Assembly: GCA_025506515.1 (NCBI GenBank)
Contig: CM046458.1
Coordinates: 45,383,890 to 45,447,889, forward strand
Direction of reading: 5' to 3'
DNA length: 64,000 nt
DNA from: Flaveria trinervia
Taxonomy: Eukaryota > Streptophyta > Magnoliopsida > Asterales > Asteraceae
A model generated the notes under the pieces. It saw only the letters and a program-made list of their open reading frames with translations. It was not told the origin of the DNA and ran no database searches. A program made the position numbers and the translations under genes. Shown here in pieces: positions 10,227 through 21,035 of this stretch. Numbering within the stretch: position 1 is the stretch's first letter; each line of letters begins with the position of its first letter.

Positions 10227-11567
10227 TTAAGGCTCACTAGGTGGACCATTAGTTGAGGCTCCACTATCTCTTGAGATTGTCATACTATCAGATCTTAACA
10301 TAGTGGGAGCCGGATCTTCTGCTGCTCTTGGAGAACTTGAACAAGGTCCAGGTAACTCAAAAAGTTGATCATCATCATAATCACTTTGAGTACATGTTCT
10401 AGCTGAAACATTCTCACAAGATGGTTTAGAATAGTAGGGAAACAATTTTAAGTAAAAAATATGATTAGGGCCATTCCTCCTAACATAAAAAGTGTGCTCA
10501 TTTACAACAATGTTGGATGATTCCTCAAATTGTTGATTTTTAATGTTGTAAACTCTATAAGCAATAGAGTTGGATGAATATCCAACAAAGATAGCATCAT
10601 CCAACTTTTTAGCAAATTTCACCAAACTGTCCTTTGTGTTATATGGTACACCTGCTACCAAAGGATCTTAGAAAGCCAATGAATGGTGGCATCTTGTTTC
10701 ATAGCTCATAAGAGGTTTTTCCATGTGGCTTAACTACAAGAACCCTGTTCTGCACATAGCATGCAGTGTTGACTGCCTCTACCCAGAATGTTTGAGGTAG
10801 CTTTGAATCAACTAACATGTTTCGAGCAGCCTCAATCAATGTCTTGTTCCTCCTCTCAACAACACGATTTTGTTGAGGAGTTCTAGGAGCACTGTATTGT
10901 CTGACAATCCCTTTTGAGTTACAGAATGAGTCAAGAACTTGATTCTTAAACTTAGTCCCTTAATCACTTCTAAATATCTTAAACTTGTGATCAATTTGAT
11001 TTTCCATTTTAAAAATAAAATATTTTAACATTTCAATAGTTTCATCCTTAGTTATTAAAAAGAAGACCCATGTAAATCTTGTAAAATTATCAACGATAAC
11101 AAGGTAGTATGATTACCTTCCAATGCTCATTATACTTGTGGGACCAAAAGATCCATGTGCAATAAGTAATGGAGTGGTGATAGAGTTAACAACTTTCTAT
11201 TTATGAGATGCTCTATGCTGCTTCCCTTTCCGGCATGCAACATAGTTATCTTTGTAGAAAAATTTATTTTTAGGCAAACCATGTACCAAGTTATTTTTAA
11301 CCAATTTTTCATGGTTTCAAAATTGACATAACACATACGTTTATGCCATAGTGTTGACTCATTACCATTAGCTTTTGAAAGAAAGCATGATACTTCACCC
11401 AGTGGGGAGGCCTTGTTCATATCTAGCTTGTACATATCCCTTTTCCTGGGAAATGTAAGAAACACCAATTCTTGAGGAATGGTCATCCTAGGTTTAAGCA
11501 TAATGCACTCATGTTTTGTGAAAATCATTTGATGCTTTTGATCACAAAATTGAGAAACACTTAACAT
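10227..11567 (-). pseudogene. copia GAG-pre-integrase and integrase
   Basis: Reading leftwards from 11567: the start of the pre-integrase region, MYKLDMNKASPLGEVSCFLS and LWHKRMCYVNFETM, then LLHMDLLVP, the copia integrase opening (first acidic residue). Between 11110 and 10690 the catalytic core is legible across frames: SAPRTPQQNRVVERRNKTL carries the catalytic Glu, and FWVEAVNTACYVQNR follows. The piece 10661-10227 holds the C-terminal integrase segment (AIFVGYSSNSIAYRVYN) and a serine-rich linker. Integrase inserts cDNA into the host chromosome. There are several stops and shifts. Confidence 0.85.
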
Positions 11568-11582
11568 GCTATGTTCAAGCTG

Positions 11583-12490
11583 TTAAACAAAGTGAACTTT
11601 GTCAACTTTTAACTTGCCATCAGATACACTTTCTCTGCCAGAAATGTATCCTCCAGCATCACCTGCAAATTGAATAGGAACTCCATCAAAATGTTGAAAT
11701 TGGTGAAGGAGAGATCTATTCCCTATCATATGCCTAGAGCATTCACTATCTACAATCCATACATGATTGTTCATGTCTTGTGGATGACCCTGCACATAAG
11801 GTGAAAAAAATTAGTTTCTATTACCCAAGCCTTGTTGTTCTTCGGCTTTTCCAATGATGAGGATGGTATTGAACTAAAGTTTATGCATGGGGTTCAATAG
11901 ATGTTTGTGAAGAAGAGGCTTGGGCTACTGCATCTTCTTTGATCTTCCATTCCATCCCTTGGTTGATCAATGAGGATGAGCATAATGAAGATTGAGGAGC
12001 ATGACATTCTTCCAAAGCTTCTTTCTTTTCGAAACAAATCTTCACCACCTTTTCTTCTAAAGAAATTTTCTTCTGGGATCGTTTCAAGGGGACTCTTGTT
12101 TTTTTAAGTCTTGACAGTTTTAACTTCCAAGCCATTTTCCCTTCGGAAGAAGGACTTTGTTCCGAAAGCAACCTTGCTTCAGAAACAAATTTTTCCCTTT
12201 TTCATCACTTGAACCATTTGATAAGGTCCAAATGAGAAATGTTCCCTGACTCCTTCTCTTTTAACATTGTTTGCATAGTGTGTGCAAGCAGGATTATAGT
12301 AACAATCTTTAGCCATGTGGTTTTGCAAACCACACATTATGCAGACAATGTTAGTCTTACGGGAAATTGAAGATTTTTGTTTCTTGTTCTTCTTTTCTTC
12401 ATCTGCAATCTTTCCCTTTAACTTCTGATCCTTTGGTTGGAAAGGAGTGTTAGTACTACACATCTTTCCTGAATCAGAGTTTCCTACCAC
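11583..12490 (-). pseudogene. copia second zinc knuckle and aspartic protease
   Basis: The part at 12490-12179 carries a CCHC knuckle, CIMCGLQNHMAKDC, in a lysine-rich context. It is followed by a charged linker (12171-11881). The protease (11795-11583) is recognised from WIVDSECSRHMIGNRSLL. The usual copia triad context is DSG or DSA at this site, so DSE replaces the small residue and probably inactivates it. The protease would cut the polyprotein into working units. Confidence 0.8.
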
Positions 12491-13140
12491 CTGGAATCCA
12501 GCTTATATGAACACACACTTTTGCTTTGGGTCTATCTTCATCTTGGACTCAGCCACTTTCTTGGCAGTTTTTATGGCTGCCTTAGCTCGGCTTCTTCTAG
12601 CTTTGGTGGTTAGGGGATGATATTACCGGTAGAAGTGGGTAAAATTACCTGGTTCTTCCCTTGATAGTCTCCATTGTTGCATCACTCTTTGACTCATGGG
12701 AAGGTGGGTCAGCAAATGGAACCTCTTGCTCTTCAGTACCATATCTTGGTTGTCTAATAGACTCATAAGAGTGTGGTGGAGCAATTTCATTGGTTCCCAA
12801 CCCACCTTTGTTTTGATAACAAAGCTTTGAGTGAGAGGATGATGCAAGAATAATTTGGAAGTTTTGCTCTGAGATAGCATACTTCCTTGCTTGAGCCTTA
12901 GTTGTGACAAACTGGGCTTGAGCCTCAGACTATTTGGATATTAAATCCTTAATTTGATTCTTGTAGTTAGTATGTTCATGTTATAACAAGTTTTCCACAT
13001 TCTAGTCCTGATATAACTTAACCTTGTGACAAACATAGTTTTCTCTAACTCATCAATTTTCTTCTGATAGTCAGATTCAACCCTTTTAAAATAAGATTTT
13101 AAGATGTTTAAAGACTAAATATCATATTTAATTTCCATAT

Positions 13141-14240
13141 TCTAGTCCTGATATAACTTAACCTTAGAAATACAAGTTGGAGTACAGAGATGTTCATATA
13201 CCTTGTTGCAATCTGTTCCAGCCATGAGTACTTGAGCAGGAGTCACATCATGTAGCATAAAGCTCCAGTTAACTTCTTGAGCTACAACTGCTATTTTAGT
13301 CGACTTCCTAGTGGCTTTAGGTGTATAAGGATGTGAGAAGGCGGTGTGGTTCATGAATTTGACTTGGAGCCTTGCATTCCCTAGCAATGTGACCAAGTTT
13401 GTTGCAATTGTAACATTTGGCCTTCGTTTTGTCAAAACCAAACTTGCTGCTAGTTGGGTTTTGAGGGAAGTGCCTTCAATTTCCTTTGAATAAGTTCTTT
13501 GCTTGGTAAGTTAGCAAAGCCATTTGTTGGACAATGTCCACATACACCACATCATCTGGGCTAAAGCACTCTAGATCATCAAAGCAATACTAATGATCAC
13601 TAAAGTACCCACCTCCTGAGACAAAGGCACAACTATCCTGAAAAGAACCTTGTTGAGCTTGTTGAGACCTTGGAGTCTTAGTAAATATGTTGTAGGGTCC
13701 TGAAGAGTAGGATGTCTACTGAGAATAAGTCTGCAAAGGTTGGGTGGGTCCTGAGCCTTCAACAACCATTAAAGCGTTGCTGGCAGGAAGGCTTGAAGGT
13801 TTGCTCATATGATGGCCTTTCTTGTTGTCCATCTCTACATGGTATCCATCAAGGATGCCATATAGTTCAGTAATGTAAGATAGTTCAAGTTTTAGTCCTC
13901 TTAATAGAGACATAGTAGAATATCCACTCATTTGGGAGTGCACTCATTAATTTTCGAGTGAGATCTCTCAATTTAAGGGCAATTTCCACGTACTGAAGGG
14001 AAGAGATAAGATCCATGTACCTGAAGTATTGTTGGTTGAGGGTCTCTCCAGTAATATAAGTGAAGTTTTGAAACTGTTGCTTTCGTGAATCTTTCTTTGA
14101 GTCATTGGAGCTAGAGTACATTTGAGATAATGCATCAAACTGTTCTTTAGCTGACCTGCAGTGCTCAAACCTGACCATAATGGAGTTTGGTATAGCAGTA
14201 ATAAGAATAGACATGGCATTACTATCAATGTCCATCGCTT
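13141..14240 (-). pseudogene. copia gag, N-terminus missing, with first zinc knuckle
   Basis: The capsid region reads DIDSNAMSILITAIPNSI, RSAKEQFDALSQMY, FQNFTYITGETLNQQYFRYM and LMSALPNEW, typical of the copia gag UBN2-like domain. A CCHC knuckle, CYNCNKLGHIAREC, is encoded near 13380-13420. Frames change at about 13940, 13760 and 13570. About the first sixty residues of gag are absent because the LTR at 14230-15003 joins directly to DIDSNAM. A short duplicated stretch (TATTCTAGTCCTGATATAAC) occurs near 13000-13018 and again near 13138-13158. Confidence 0.8.
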
Positions 14241-15003
14241 TTTTCACTTAACACTTTGTTTTTCTCTCAAACTCACTTAATCACACACGGGTTTAGATGA
14301 AACAGAATCTGTTTTAATAGTTTATGATAATATACTAAGTAATAAAGAACACAAAAAGATAATTTTCAAGGTACTTGTATATATTACTTCTGAACTAAAA
14401 GTATTACAAGACTCTTACAAGCATATTACATGAGTTACAATGAGAAACTATATATATTACCACATATAGCCGCATATACTTTGATATCAGCTTGAATCCT
14501 AAATCTAAAGCAAATACTACAAAGCTATGTTAAGGTACATTAGATAATGTCTTATCTAAGATTTGGTAGTCATGACATGTCCAAAACTTACCTTTTGTCA
14601 CCAACTAAAGTTGGAAACTATACTAACTAATAATGGTGTAAAGTGGAATAAAGTATAGTCAACTACATCGGTTTTAAGAAACCACCATGCAATATATTAG
14701 AGGTCTGCAGCGAAGTGTTAGAGAGACCATTATACTTCGGAAGATACTGCTTATTCTGAGGCTTGGGGACTTCTACTTCGGAAGTCATTTGTCTTGAAAT
14801 CTTCTAAGTCTTGAACTTCGGAAGAGAAGACTTTGTCTTCGTAAGTTAGAGTTTTCCTTGGGAAGTTGATCTTGCACTTTGTCTTCGAAAGAACTCCATT
14901 TGTCTTCGGAAGATCCACACTTAGCTTCGAAAATCCTTTATTTGTTGCACCAAAATAATCTAAGTATTTGGTTTTGGTTGCACCAGCCTTTCTAGATCCA
15001 ACA
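14230..15003 (-). repeat. Type A copia LTR, adjoining truncated gag
   Basis: The minus strand begins TGTTGGATCTAGAAAGGC and continues GGTGCAACCAAAACC, then CTTCCGAAG-type units, then the GACATGTCATGACTAC and GTTGGTGACAAAAGG segments that recur in every type A copy (21036-22707, 21235-22079, 49703-50139 with 60637-61045). The right edge at 15003 is clear. The left edge runs straight into gag codons with no primer site, so sequence was deleted there. Confidence 0.8.
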
Positions 15004-15166
15004 AATACTCACATAATATAAACATATACATATACAACTAATTATATAAACGTAAAACGAGTCTGCATTCCTACATCACCTAACTCGTTTAATTACTAAT
15101 ACAAGTTACTAGATCAACAGTTAATTCAATAACACTAAAATTACTATAACGCTTAAATTATCAACA
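15004..15166 (-). repeat. Truncated 3' LTR of the older copia
   Basis: It matches 33945-34122 by eye over its length (ACATATACATATACAACTAA; CTAACTCGTTTAATTAC; ACTAGATCAACA; AACACTAAAATTA). The minus strand starts TGTTGATAA at 15166 right after the purine tract. Only the first 163 bases of the LTR survive; the rest is cut off by the LTR ending at 15003. Confidence 0.8.
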
Positions 15167-15184
15167 TTCATCTCCCATTTTAAT
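15167..15184 (-). other. Polypurine tract of the older copia
   Basis: The minus strand reads AAAATGGGAGATGAA just before the LTR start TGTTGATAA, the usual plant copia arrangement. Confidence 0.7.
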
Positions 15185-15606
15185 TATATCCATGAGTAAC
15201 TTAAATATCTCTCACATAACACAAACTTATGCATAAATGAAAATGTCCTACGAATTGAATTTCCATCTTTTTCAAATTCAAATATTAGAATATTAGGGTG
15301 TTACTATGGATTGAATCCTTATTATTCATATAAATAACTGAAGTGAGAATACACACAAGTTTACAAATTCAAATTCACACTTGACACAATATTTTACTAG
15401 CATGTGTCTGAATCCTTCAAAGTATACATCAAAGCCAAGTCTAAGCTACTTGAAGCAGCTAAACTTCATATTCTTATTGGTAATTTCTTTAATCTTGCAC
15501 TTGCAAATGCAATTTGTCCAAGAAATATTAAGAAGATATACTTCAACCTACTTTATCTTGCAGTCTAAACATATACCTTGGGATGACTAGTTGATGTGTT
15601 CCAATT
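15185..15606. other. 3' untranslated stretch of the older copia
   Basis: AT-rich non-coding sequence between the end of pol and the purine tract. The open frame that can be drawn on the plus strand has no recognisable similarity. I see nothing else in it. Confidence 0.5.
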
Positions 15607-17515
15607 TCAACATGACAAGCTTTCCATATTGAATTTAGCATCTAACATGGTATTAGACAAGAATTGGGTGTCTTGACATAAGAAATTAAAATGGACTTTA
15701 AACACATTCATGAGATCTCTCCCTAACCCTTTTGTTAGGCGATTAGCCAAATTAAAATTAGATCTTACAAATTCAACTGATATCAAACCATTCATGATTA
15801 ATTCTCTAATCATGTTATGTCTAACACCTAAGTGTCTAGACTTCCCATTGTACACTTGACTATATGCTTTAGCCAAAGTATCCACACTATCTCACCTGAT
15901 AGAGATCGAAAATATCGGTTTTGGTTATAATGGAATCGAAAAGATAGGATTTCTTAGCCATTTAGCTTCCTTCCCAGTTGTAGCCAAAGCAACAATTTCA
16001 GATTCCACAATTGAATTAGTTATTCAAGTTTGTTTCTTTGATGCCCAGGCAATGGCACCACCACCAAGTAGGAATACCCACCCACTTATAGAAGGATGAT
16101 CTTTTATATTTTTTATCCAACTTGCATCATGGTACTCTTCTAAAACTGAAGGGAAACTTGAATAACAGAAACCATAATTTATGGTTCCTTGCAAGTATTG
16201 AAACAACCTATTCACAGCTAGCAAATGGTGCGTGCTTGGATTACTAGTAAAGCTATTAATTTTCCTATAACATCCACCCCCCAGATCCTTCATATCAAAA
16301 TATAAGACAATAATTTCTTAGTATTATCAATCTAATCTAGGTCAGTATCAAATATCAATATATCATCCACATCAAGGCAAATAATTACCCCCTTTCCAGA
16401 GGAGTTAAATTTGTTGTCTACACACTTATCTACTTGATTCAAAAGAAACCCATTAGATAAGATAACCTCATCAAATTTTTGATGCCATTGTTGTAAGGGC
16501 TTGTTTTAGACCATACAGTGATTTGATTAATTTACATACTTTATGTTCTTGCCTAGGTAAAATAAAACCCTCAAGTTGTTTCATGTATACCTTTTTATCC
16601 AGTTCATCATTCAAAAAAGTGGTTTTCATATCCATCTAATGAATTGTCAATTTTTAAATTAAAGCAAAGGCAATTTTCAAAAAAAGTGTATTACCAATCT
16701 TGCCTTAAAATGTCTATGCTACCGTCAAGCTTCATTTTTCTTTTAAATATCCATTTACAACCCAAAGGCTAACACCCAAGTGGTAAAACAGTTAAATCCC
16801 ATGTATTATTTTGCAAAGATAGAATCCATCTCATCTTGGATTGCCTCTTTCTAGAAAGCAACATATCGTGATGCCATTACTTCATTGTAAGTCTTTGGAT
16901 CCTATTTGATATTGAAGCAATATTGATACTAACATCCAGTATCACTCCTAGACCCTTCAACCAAGTAAATATGGAAGTCAAAACAAAAGACTTGGCCTTT
17001 CTCGTTCTTGTGCTTTTTCTAGGTTCAGAAGGAGTAGATGGACTGTCAACATTAACGAATGCTTTAAGAGAATCAACAACTTTAATCTCAATATGATCAA
17101 AAATTCTAGTTTGAGAATTATGTATGATATCCTTTGGCTTAGGCACATAAGTGAATCTATCTTTATCGAAGATACCATCCCTTGATTCTATTATAGTGTT
17201 TACAGATAATAAGTCATTAGGTTCTATAACATAGAAGCTATAGGCTTTTGAATTTTCAGCATAGCCTATGAATATATAGTCTATTCCTTTCTCACCTAGT
17301 TTCTTTCATTTAGTATCAGTAAGACGAACAATAGCTCTACAACCCTGAACCTTTAAATAGTTTAAAATAGGAGGCTTCTTTTCCATAACTCATAAGGAGT
17401 TATATTGTTCCTTATGTTAGGAGTTCTGTATAATAAGTAGCATGCAATTAGCATTGCTTCTCCTCAGAATCCATCACTCAAACTATAATATGATAACAAG
17501 GAATTGACCATTTCC
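15607..17515 (-). pseudogene. Older copia: integrase C-terminal part, RT, RNase H
   Basis: Reading leftwards from 17515: KEMVNSLLSY-like integrase residues, the C-terminal GYAENSKAYSFYV segment (about 17275-17220), a linker with RKSTRTRKAKS (17146-16877), RT remains in short pieces including a DDILIFDT-like segment near 16350, and RNase H (16293-16024) with MKDLGGGCYRKI, HHLLAVNRLFQYLQGT and GWVFLLGGGAIAWASKKQT. The C-terminus (15885-15607) has YNGKSRHLGVRHNMIREL and NLANRLTKGL. Many stops show long decay. Confidence 0.85.
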
Positions 17516-18410
17516 TTTAGGATTTGTTTGGTATGGGGTAATGGAATGAATGAATAAATGAAATGAATGAGGAATAAAATGGATAAGAGAATAAAATGAA
17601 TCATTACATTCAATTGTCTTGTTTGGTCACCCTTTATGAAAAATTAATCATTAATTTGTGTTATTTTTAGGTATAAAAAACGAATCAATGAAATGTAAAA
17701 GTGGTTATGACGGTGATATATGGTGAGTGGTGGTGGTGCCAGTGGTGGTTTTCGGTGGCGGTGGTGGCCCGAGGGTGGTTTCCGGCGGTAGTGGCAAGTG
17801 GTGGTTTCTGATGGCGTTGGTGGCCCGAGGGTGGTTTCCAGCAATTGTGGTAGGCGGTGGTAGTTTCCAGCGGCGATGGTGGCCGGAGGGGTGGTGGTTT
17901 CCAGTGGAGAAGGTAACCTAAGGGTGGTTTCCAGCAGCGGCGGTGGCCCAAGGTTGGTTTCCGGAGGTGTCAGTGGTTTCCAGCGGTGGCGGCGGCCAGC
18001 AGTGGTTCTCGGAGGCAGCAGTGGTTTTCAGAGGCAACGACGGTTGCCCCGAGGGTTGTTTCCGACGGTTGCGGTGGCCGCGTAATTTCCAGTGGCCATG
18101 GTTTCCGACTATGGAAGTTACTAGCGGAGGTTCCCAGTGGTGGCAGTGGCCGTCGGTGGTTTCTGGACGGAGGTGGCAGGGGCTCCAGCGGTGGTGTTCT
18201 TGAGGCGGTGCTGACCGGTGACGGTAGTGGTTGTTATGGTGGGTGAGTGAGTGAGTGGTGTGATAACTAGTGATGGAAGAAGGGATGGAAAAAAAAGGGG
18301 GGTGGATTCAATTAATTTGATGGAATGGAATCAACTATATAATGGTTCATTCAATTAACTTCACCAACCAATCATATTTATTATTCACTCACCCTATCAA
18401 GGACTAGAAG
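17516..18410. mobile_element. MITE-like non-autonomous insertion carrying a G-rich minisatellite
   Basis: Copia integrase codons stop at about 17516 and resume near 18410. The inserted DNA begins GGATTTGTTTGGTATGGGGT followed by AATGGAATGAATGA. Its right end, read on the other strand, has related GAATGAACC and GATTCCATTCCATC words, so degenerate terminal inverted repeats are likely. A GGTTTGTTTGG-type start is common in plant DNA transposon derivatives. No clean target duplication was found, and about 25 integrase codons are missing around it. The superfamily is not assigned. Confidence 0.5.
17700..18245 (+). repeat. G-rich imperfect minisatellite
   Basis: It is made of repeated GGTGGTTTCC(A/G)GCGG and GGTGGCCCGAGG-like words with irregular period (roughly 30-40 bases), strongly purine-biased on the plus strand. 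Open frames exist in several frames on both strands only because the repeat lacks stop codons, so I do not call genes here. Runs of GG spaced by one to three bases could form G-quadruplexes. Confidence 0.85.
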
Positions 18411-18414
18411 AACA

Positions 18415-18542
18415 CTAGATCATAATACGCCCCTCCCCGATCAGTTCGAAGAGTTTTATTAGATCACCACGAAACAACTCAACTTCTTGTTTGTTAATTT
18501 TAAATTTATCAAGTGCTTCATCTTTAGTGTGAACAAGATACA
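18415..18542 (-). pseudogene. Older copia integrase core, middle piece
   Basis: It encodes LVHTKDEALDKFK and EVELFRGDLIKLFE on the minus strand, the copia integrase core between the first and second acidic residues. Joined across the solo LTR and one copy of ATACA, the upstream codons for TRYCYVY continue in frame to LVHTKDEA, so this piece and the one ending at 19137 were contiguous. Confidence 0.85.
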
Positions 18543-19136
18543 TGTTAAGTCGGTTTTTCGAGATCGATAAACATCCGAGCATGTTCTTGACGGAACGATG
18601 AACAACCAAAATCAAAAGTCAAATCAATAACACGAACTATCAAATATATTGATAAAAACCTAACGATTACAAGCTCGTTACAACATAAGAATTAAGACTC
18701 TTGGTAAGGGAAAGATCGAGCATGATCTCCCCTCTCATCCGGCAGCCCTAGGCTCCGGGCAGACTTTCTCTCAATCCTTCAGCTCTCTACACATTGAAAC
18801 TGGTATATATGGGCCTCGGCCCATATTAGATGCAATTGGGCCCATTCGTGCGATTGGACCATGCGTATGGTTCAATCGTACGACTGGACCATGCGTATGG
18901 TTCAATCGTACGACTGGACCATACTTATGGTTCAGTCTTACGAATGTCCCAATCGCATCTCTCAGTCGCACGGCTGGTCCATTCGCATGGCTCAGTCGTA
19001 CGACTGAGTCTCATTCGCATATGCTCCTACGAATGACCCAGTTTCATGTGTTTACAACATATCAGGTGTATAACATTAAGCCTAGACTATTCGACAAGCG
19101 ACGGACACACTATATATGACTATATATGCTCCAACA
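18543..19136 (-). repeat. Solo LTR with 5-bp target duplication ATACA
   Basis: A 594-base block opens TGTTAAGTCGG and closes GCTCCAACA on the plus strand, giving TGTT/AACA ends. It is flanked on both sides by ATACA (18538-18542 and 19137-19141). Removing it with one ATACA restores the copia integrase frame. It holds five exact-period 30-base units (18852-19001). No internal retroelement sequence is attached, so it is a solo LTR of a family otherwise unseen here. Confidence 0.85.
18852..19001. repeat. Five 30-bp tandem units in the solo LTR
   Basis: Units start at 18852, 18882, 18912, 18942 and 18972. The first two are almost identical (GACTGGACCATGCGTATGG core); the last two are diverged. 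Each ends near a CGTAC word. Because 30 is a multiple of three, both strands show spurious ten-residue repeat peptides. Confidence 0.9.
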
Positions 19137-20011
19137 ATACACATAACAGTATCGTGTTGTATCATCTATGTAAGTGACTACATACATCTTTTTACCAAGA
19201 GATGGTATGCTATGGAAGTCATATAAATCAAAGTGAATGAGTTCTGATACCTTGGTTTCCCTCTTAACAGCCATAAATGGTTTCCTAGTAATGTTAGTTA
19301 ACTTATAAGTTTGACATACATTATCTTGCATATCAAAAGTAGGTATCAAACTCATTTTTAACATATTCTTCATTCTAAAGAAATTAACATGACCTAATCT
19401 AGCATGCCATAACATAGAAATATAATATACCTTACTAGATGAAGAGAAAGCAAGACATATAGATTCATTAGCGAATGAAACATGAATATTTAAGTTTAAA
19501 TATACCATTAGATAAATACCAAATCCAACTAAGGTTCCAAGTTTAGATAAGATAAACTTATCTGACTCGATGACTTGTTTAAAACCATAACTATTCAACA
19601 TAATTCCGGACAAGAGATTCTTTTGAAGCCCTGGTACACACATTACATTATTTAGTATTAGTTGTTTTCTAGAACTAAATACAAGTTTAATGTTTCTGAT
19701 TCCTTTAATAGGCTCGGTTGCTATGTTTCCCATTCTTAGCATGGATCCATATTCAATTGGTTTGAGATCCTCGAACCACCTTTGATCCTTGCACACATGA
19801 CTTGTAGCACCCGAGTCTATCCACCACGTAATTTCATCATCCTCAACATAGAGTGATTCAGAAATCAAGGAAACACAATTCTTAATAAAATTAGAAAAGG
19901 AAACAGGACACAAACCTAGTTTCACATTCGAGTCTTTTGACCCATTTGGACCGGCTACATTAGCCTTGCTTCCGCCTGAAATTTTCACCCGACAATGTTT
20001 CTAGAAATATC
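19137..20011 (-). pseudogene. Older copia: protease, pre-integrase and start of integrase
   Basis: One long open piece (to 19988) carries ITWWIDSGATSHVC, the copia aspartic protease active site intact, then NNVMCVPGLQKNLLSG, the pre-integrase HLGH-like block LWHARLGHVNFFRMKNM and the integrase opening ELIHFDLYDFHSIPS. KKMYVVTYIDDTTRYCYVY follows up to the solo LTR. Upstream, the end of the zinc knuckle (KHCRVK) is read from 20011-19980. This is the best-preserved coding stretch of the older copia. Confidence 0.9.
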
Positions 20012-20016
20012 CCACT

Positions 20017-20483
20017 TGTTAACCCAGGTTAAACACACTTGAATCAAATCATGAAGATTATAGATCAAAATATGATAAACACACAAAAACCCCAATTTGA
20101 TCTATATTGATTGCATATAATTGTACAAAGTGAAACCCCCCCCCAATTAATTGGTCACTCACCATTAGTCAACACTAATGACAACTAACCTATTTATAGT
20201 GATTATAATATTCACTAATTGCACTTAATTCCCTAGACTTAGGCTAACTAACAGAAATTACATATAAAACATAAAAATGACTAAAATAAGATAAAATATA
20301 TTTTGTTCACACAAAAATATTTATTGCAATAAAACTCCTAGTCATCTAAAGCTTCAATGTCTCTTCTCGGTTCTTCATCTCGAACGTATCGGGTTTGACT
20401 TTCGCGTTGACTTTGACCGTGATGTTGACTTTTGTTGACTTTGACTGTGTTGATAATATAGACTATCTTGTACAGCTCCAACA
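20017..20483 (-). repeat. 3' LTR of the gag-only element
   Basis: The plus strand starts TGTTAACCCAGGTT and ends TGTACAGCTCCAACA. It matches 27037-27473 by eye over its whole length (for example CTCCTAGTCATCTAAAGCTTC in both). Confidence 0.9.
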
Positions 20484-20499
20484 ATACTCCCCCTTAGTC
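20484..20499 (-). other. Polypurine tract of the gag-only element
   Basis: The minus strand reads CTAAGGGGGAGTAT next to the LTR start TGTTGGAGCTG. This fixes the element's orientation. Confidence 0.8.
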
Positions 20500-21035
20500 T
20501 ATCATTATCAACGTCTTCAAACGAAATTAGCACCGAGAAGTCAACAGTAGAAAGATCTTCAAATTGAAGCTTTCGGAATCTTATGAGAAAGATTATTCAT
20601 TTCATTAGCTCCCCCTATTATGTGCTCCCTCTTTTTGAATGCAACCTTTGAGAGGATATTGGAACAACTTTCCCAAATCTCTAATCTTGAGTGCTTCGGA
20701 AGATCTAGGAGGAGGATTCCTTGCTCGGTATCTTCTGCAAACTTGAGGAAAGAGTTCTCTTATCAGGTACACTGCTCAACTGATGATCAACCATCACTTA
20801 CAACAAAAATCTGAAACACATTCACTAACACAATCTCGACATTTCTAATTAGATCATTTCATTTTAACAAAATAAACTTGTGTTTATCTGTTTGTGAAAA
20901 CAAGCGAACCCGTGTTCATTTATATGCAATTTCTGTGAAATTCATGAAAAATAATAAAATGTAACAACATAATATGGAAGACCTAAAATAATTTTGAAAT
21001 GAAAATTTATTATCATTCTTTATTATATACATTTA
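20500..21035. other. Non-coding tail of the gag-only element
   Basis: No coding signal. It holds CTTCGGAATC and CTTCGGAAGATC words and AT-rich sequence. I see no gene. Confidence 0.5.

Larger units (their letters stand above)
8344..15003 (-). mobile_element. Degenerate Ty1/copia element, minus strand
   Basis: Reading leftwards from the type A LTR at 14230-15003: gag without its N-terminus (14240-13141), a second zinc knuckle (12490-12179), protease (11795-11583), pre-integrase and integrase (11567-10227), RT (about 9603-9130) and RNase H to the stop near 8348. All parts are in the correct order, with frameshifts and stops throughout. The primer site and first part of gag are lost at the LTR junction near 14235. 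On the right the LTR truncates the LTR of the next, older copia (15004). Confidence 0.85.

Noticed and set aside
17644..18246. Several long open frames on both strands in the G-rich block
   Set aside because: They arise because the GGTGG-type repeat lacks stop codons; peptides are low complexity and all frames are open.
18771..19036. Repeat peptides VRLDHAYGSI and its antisense partner
   Set aside because: Product of the exact 30-base tandem repeat in a solo LTR; both strands are open for the same reason.
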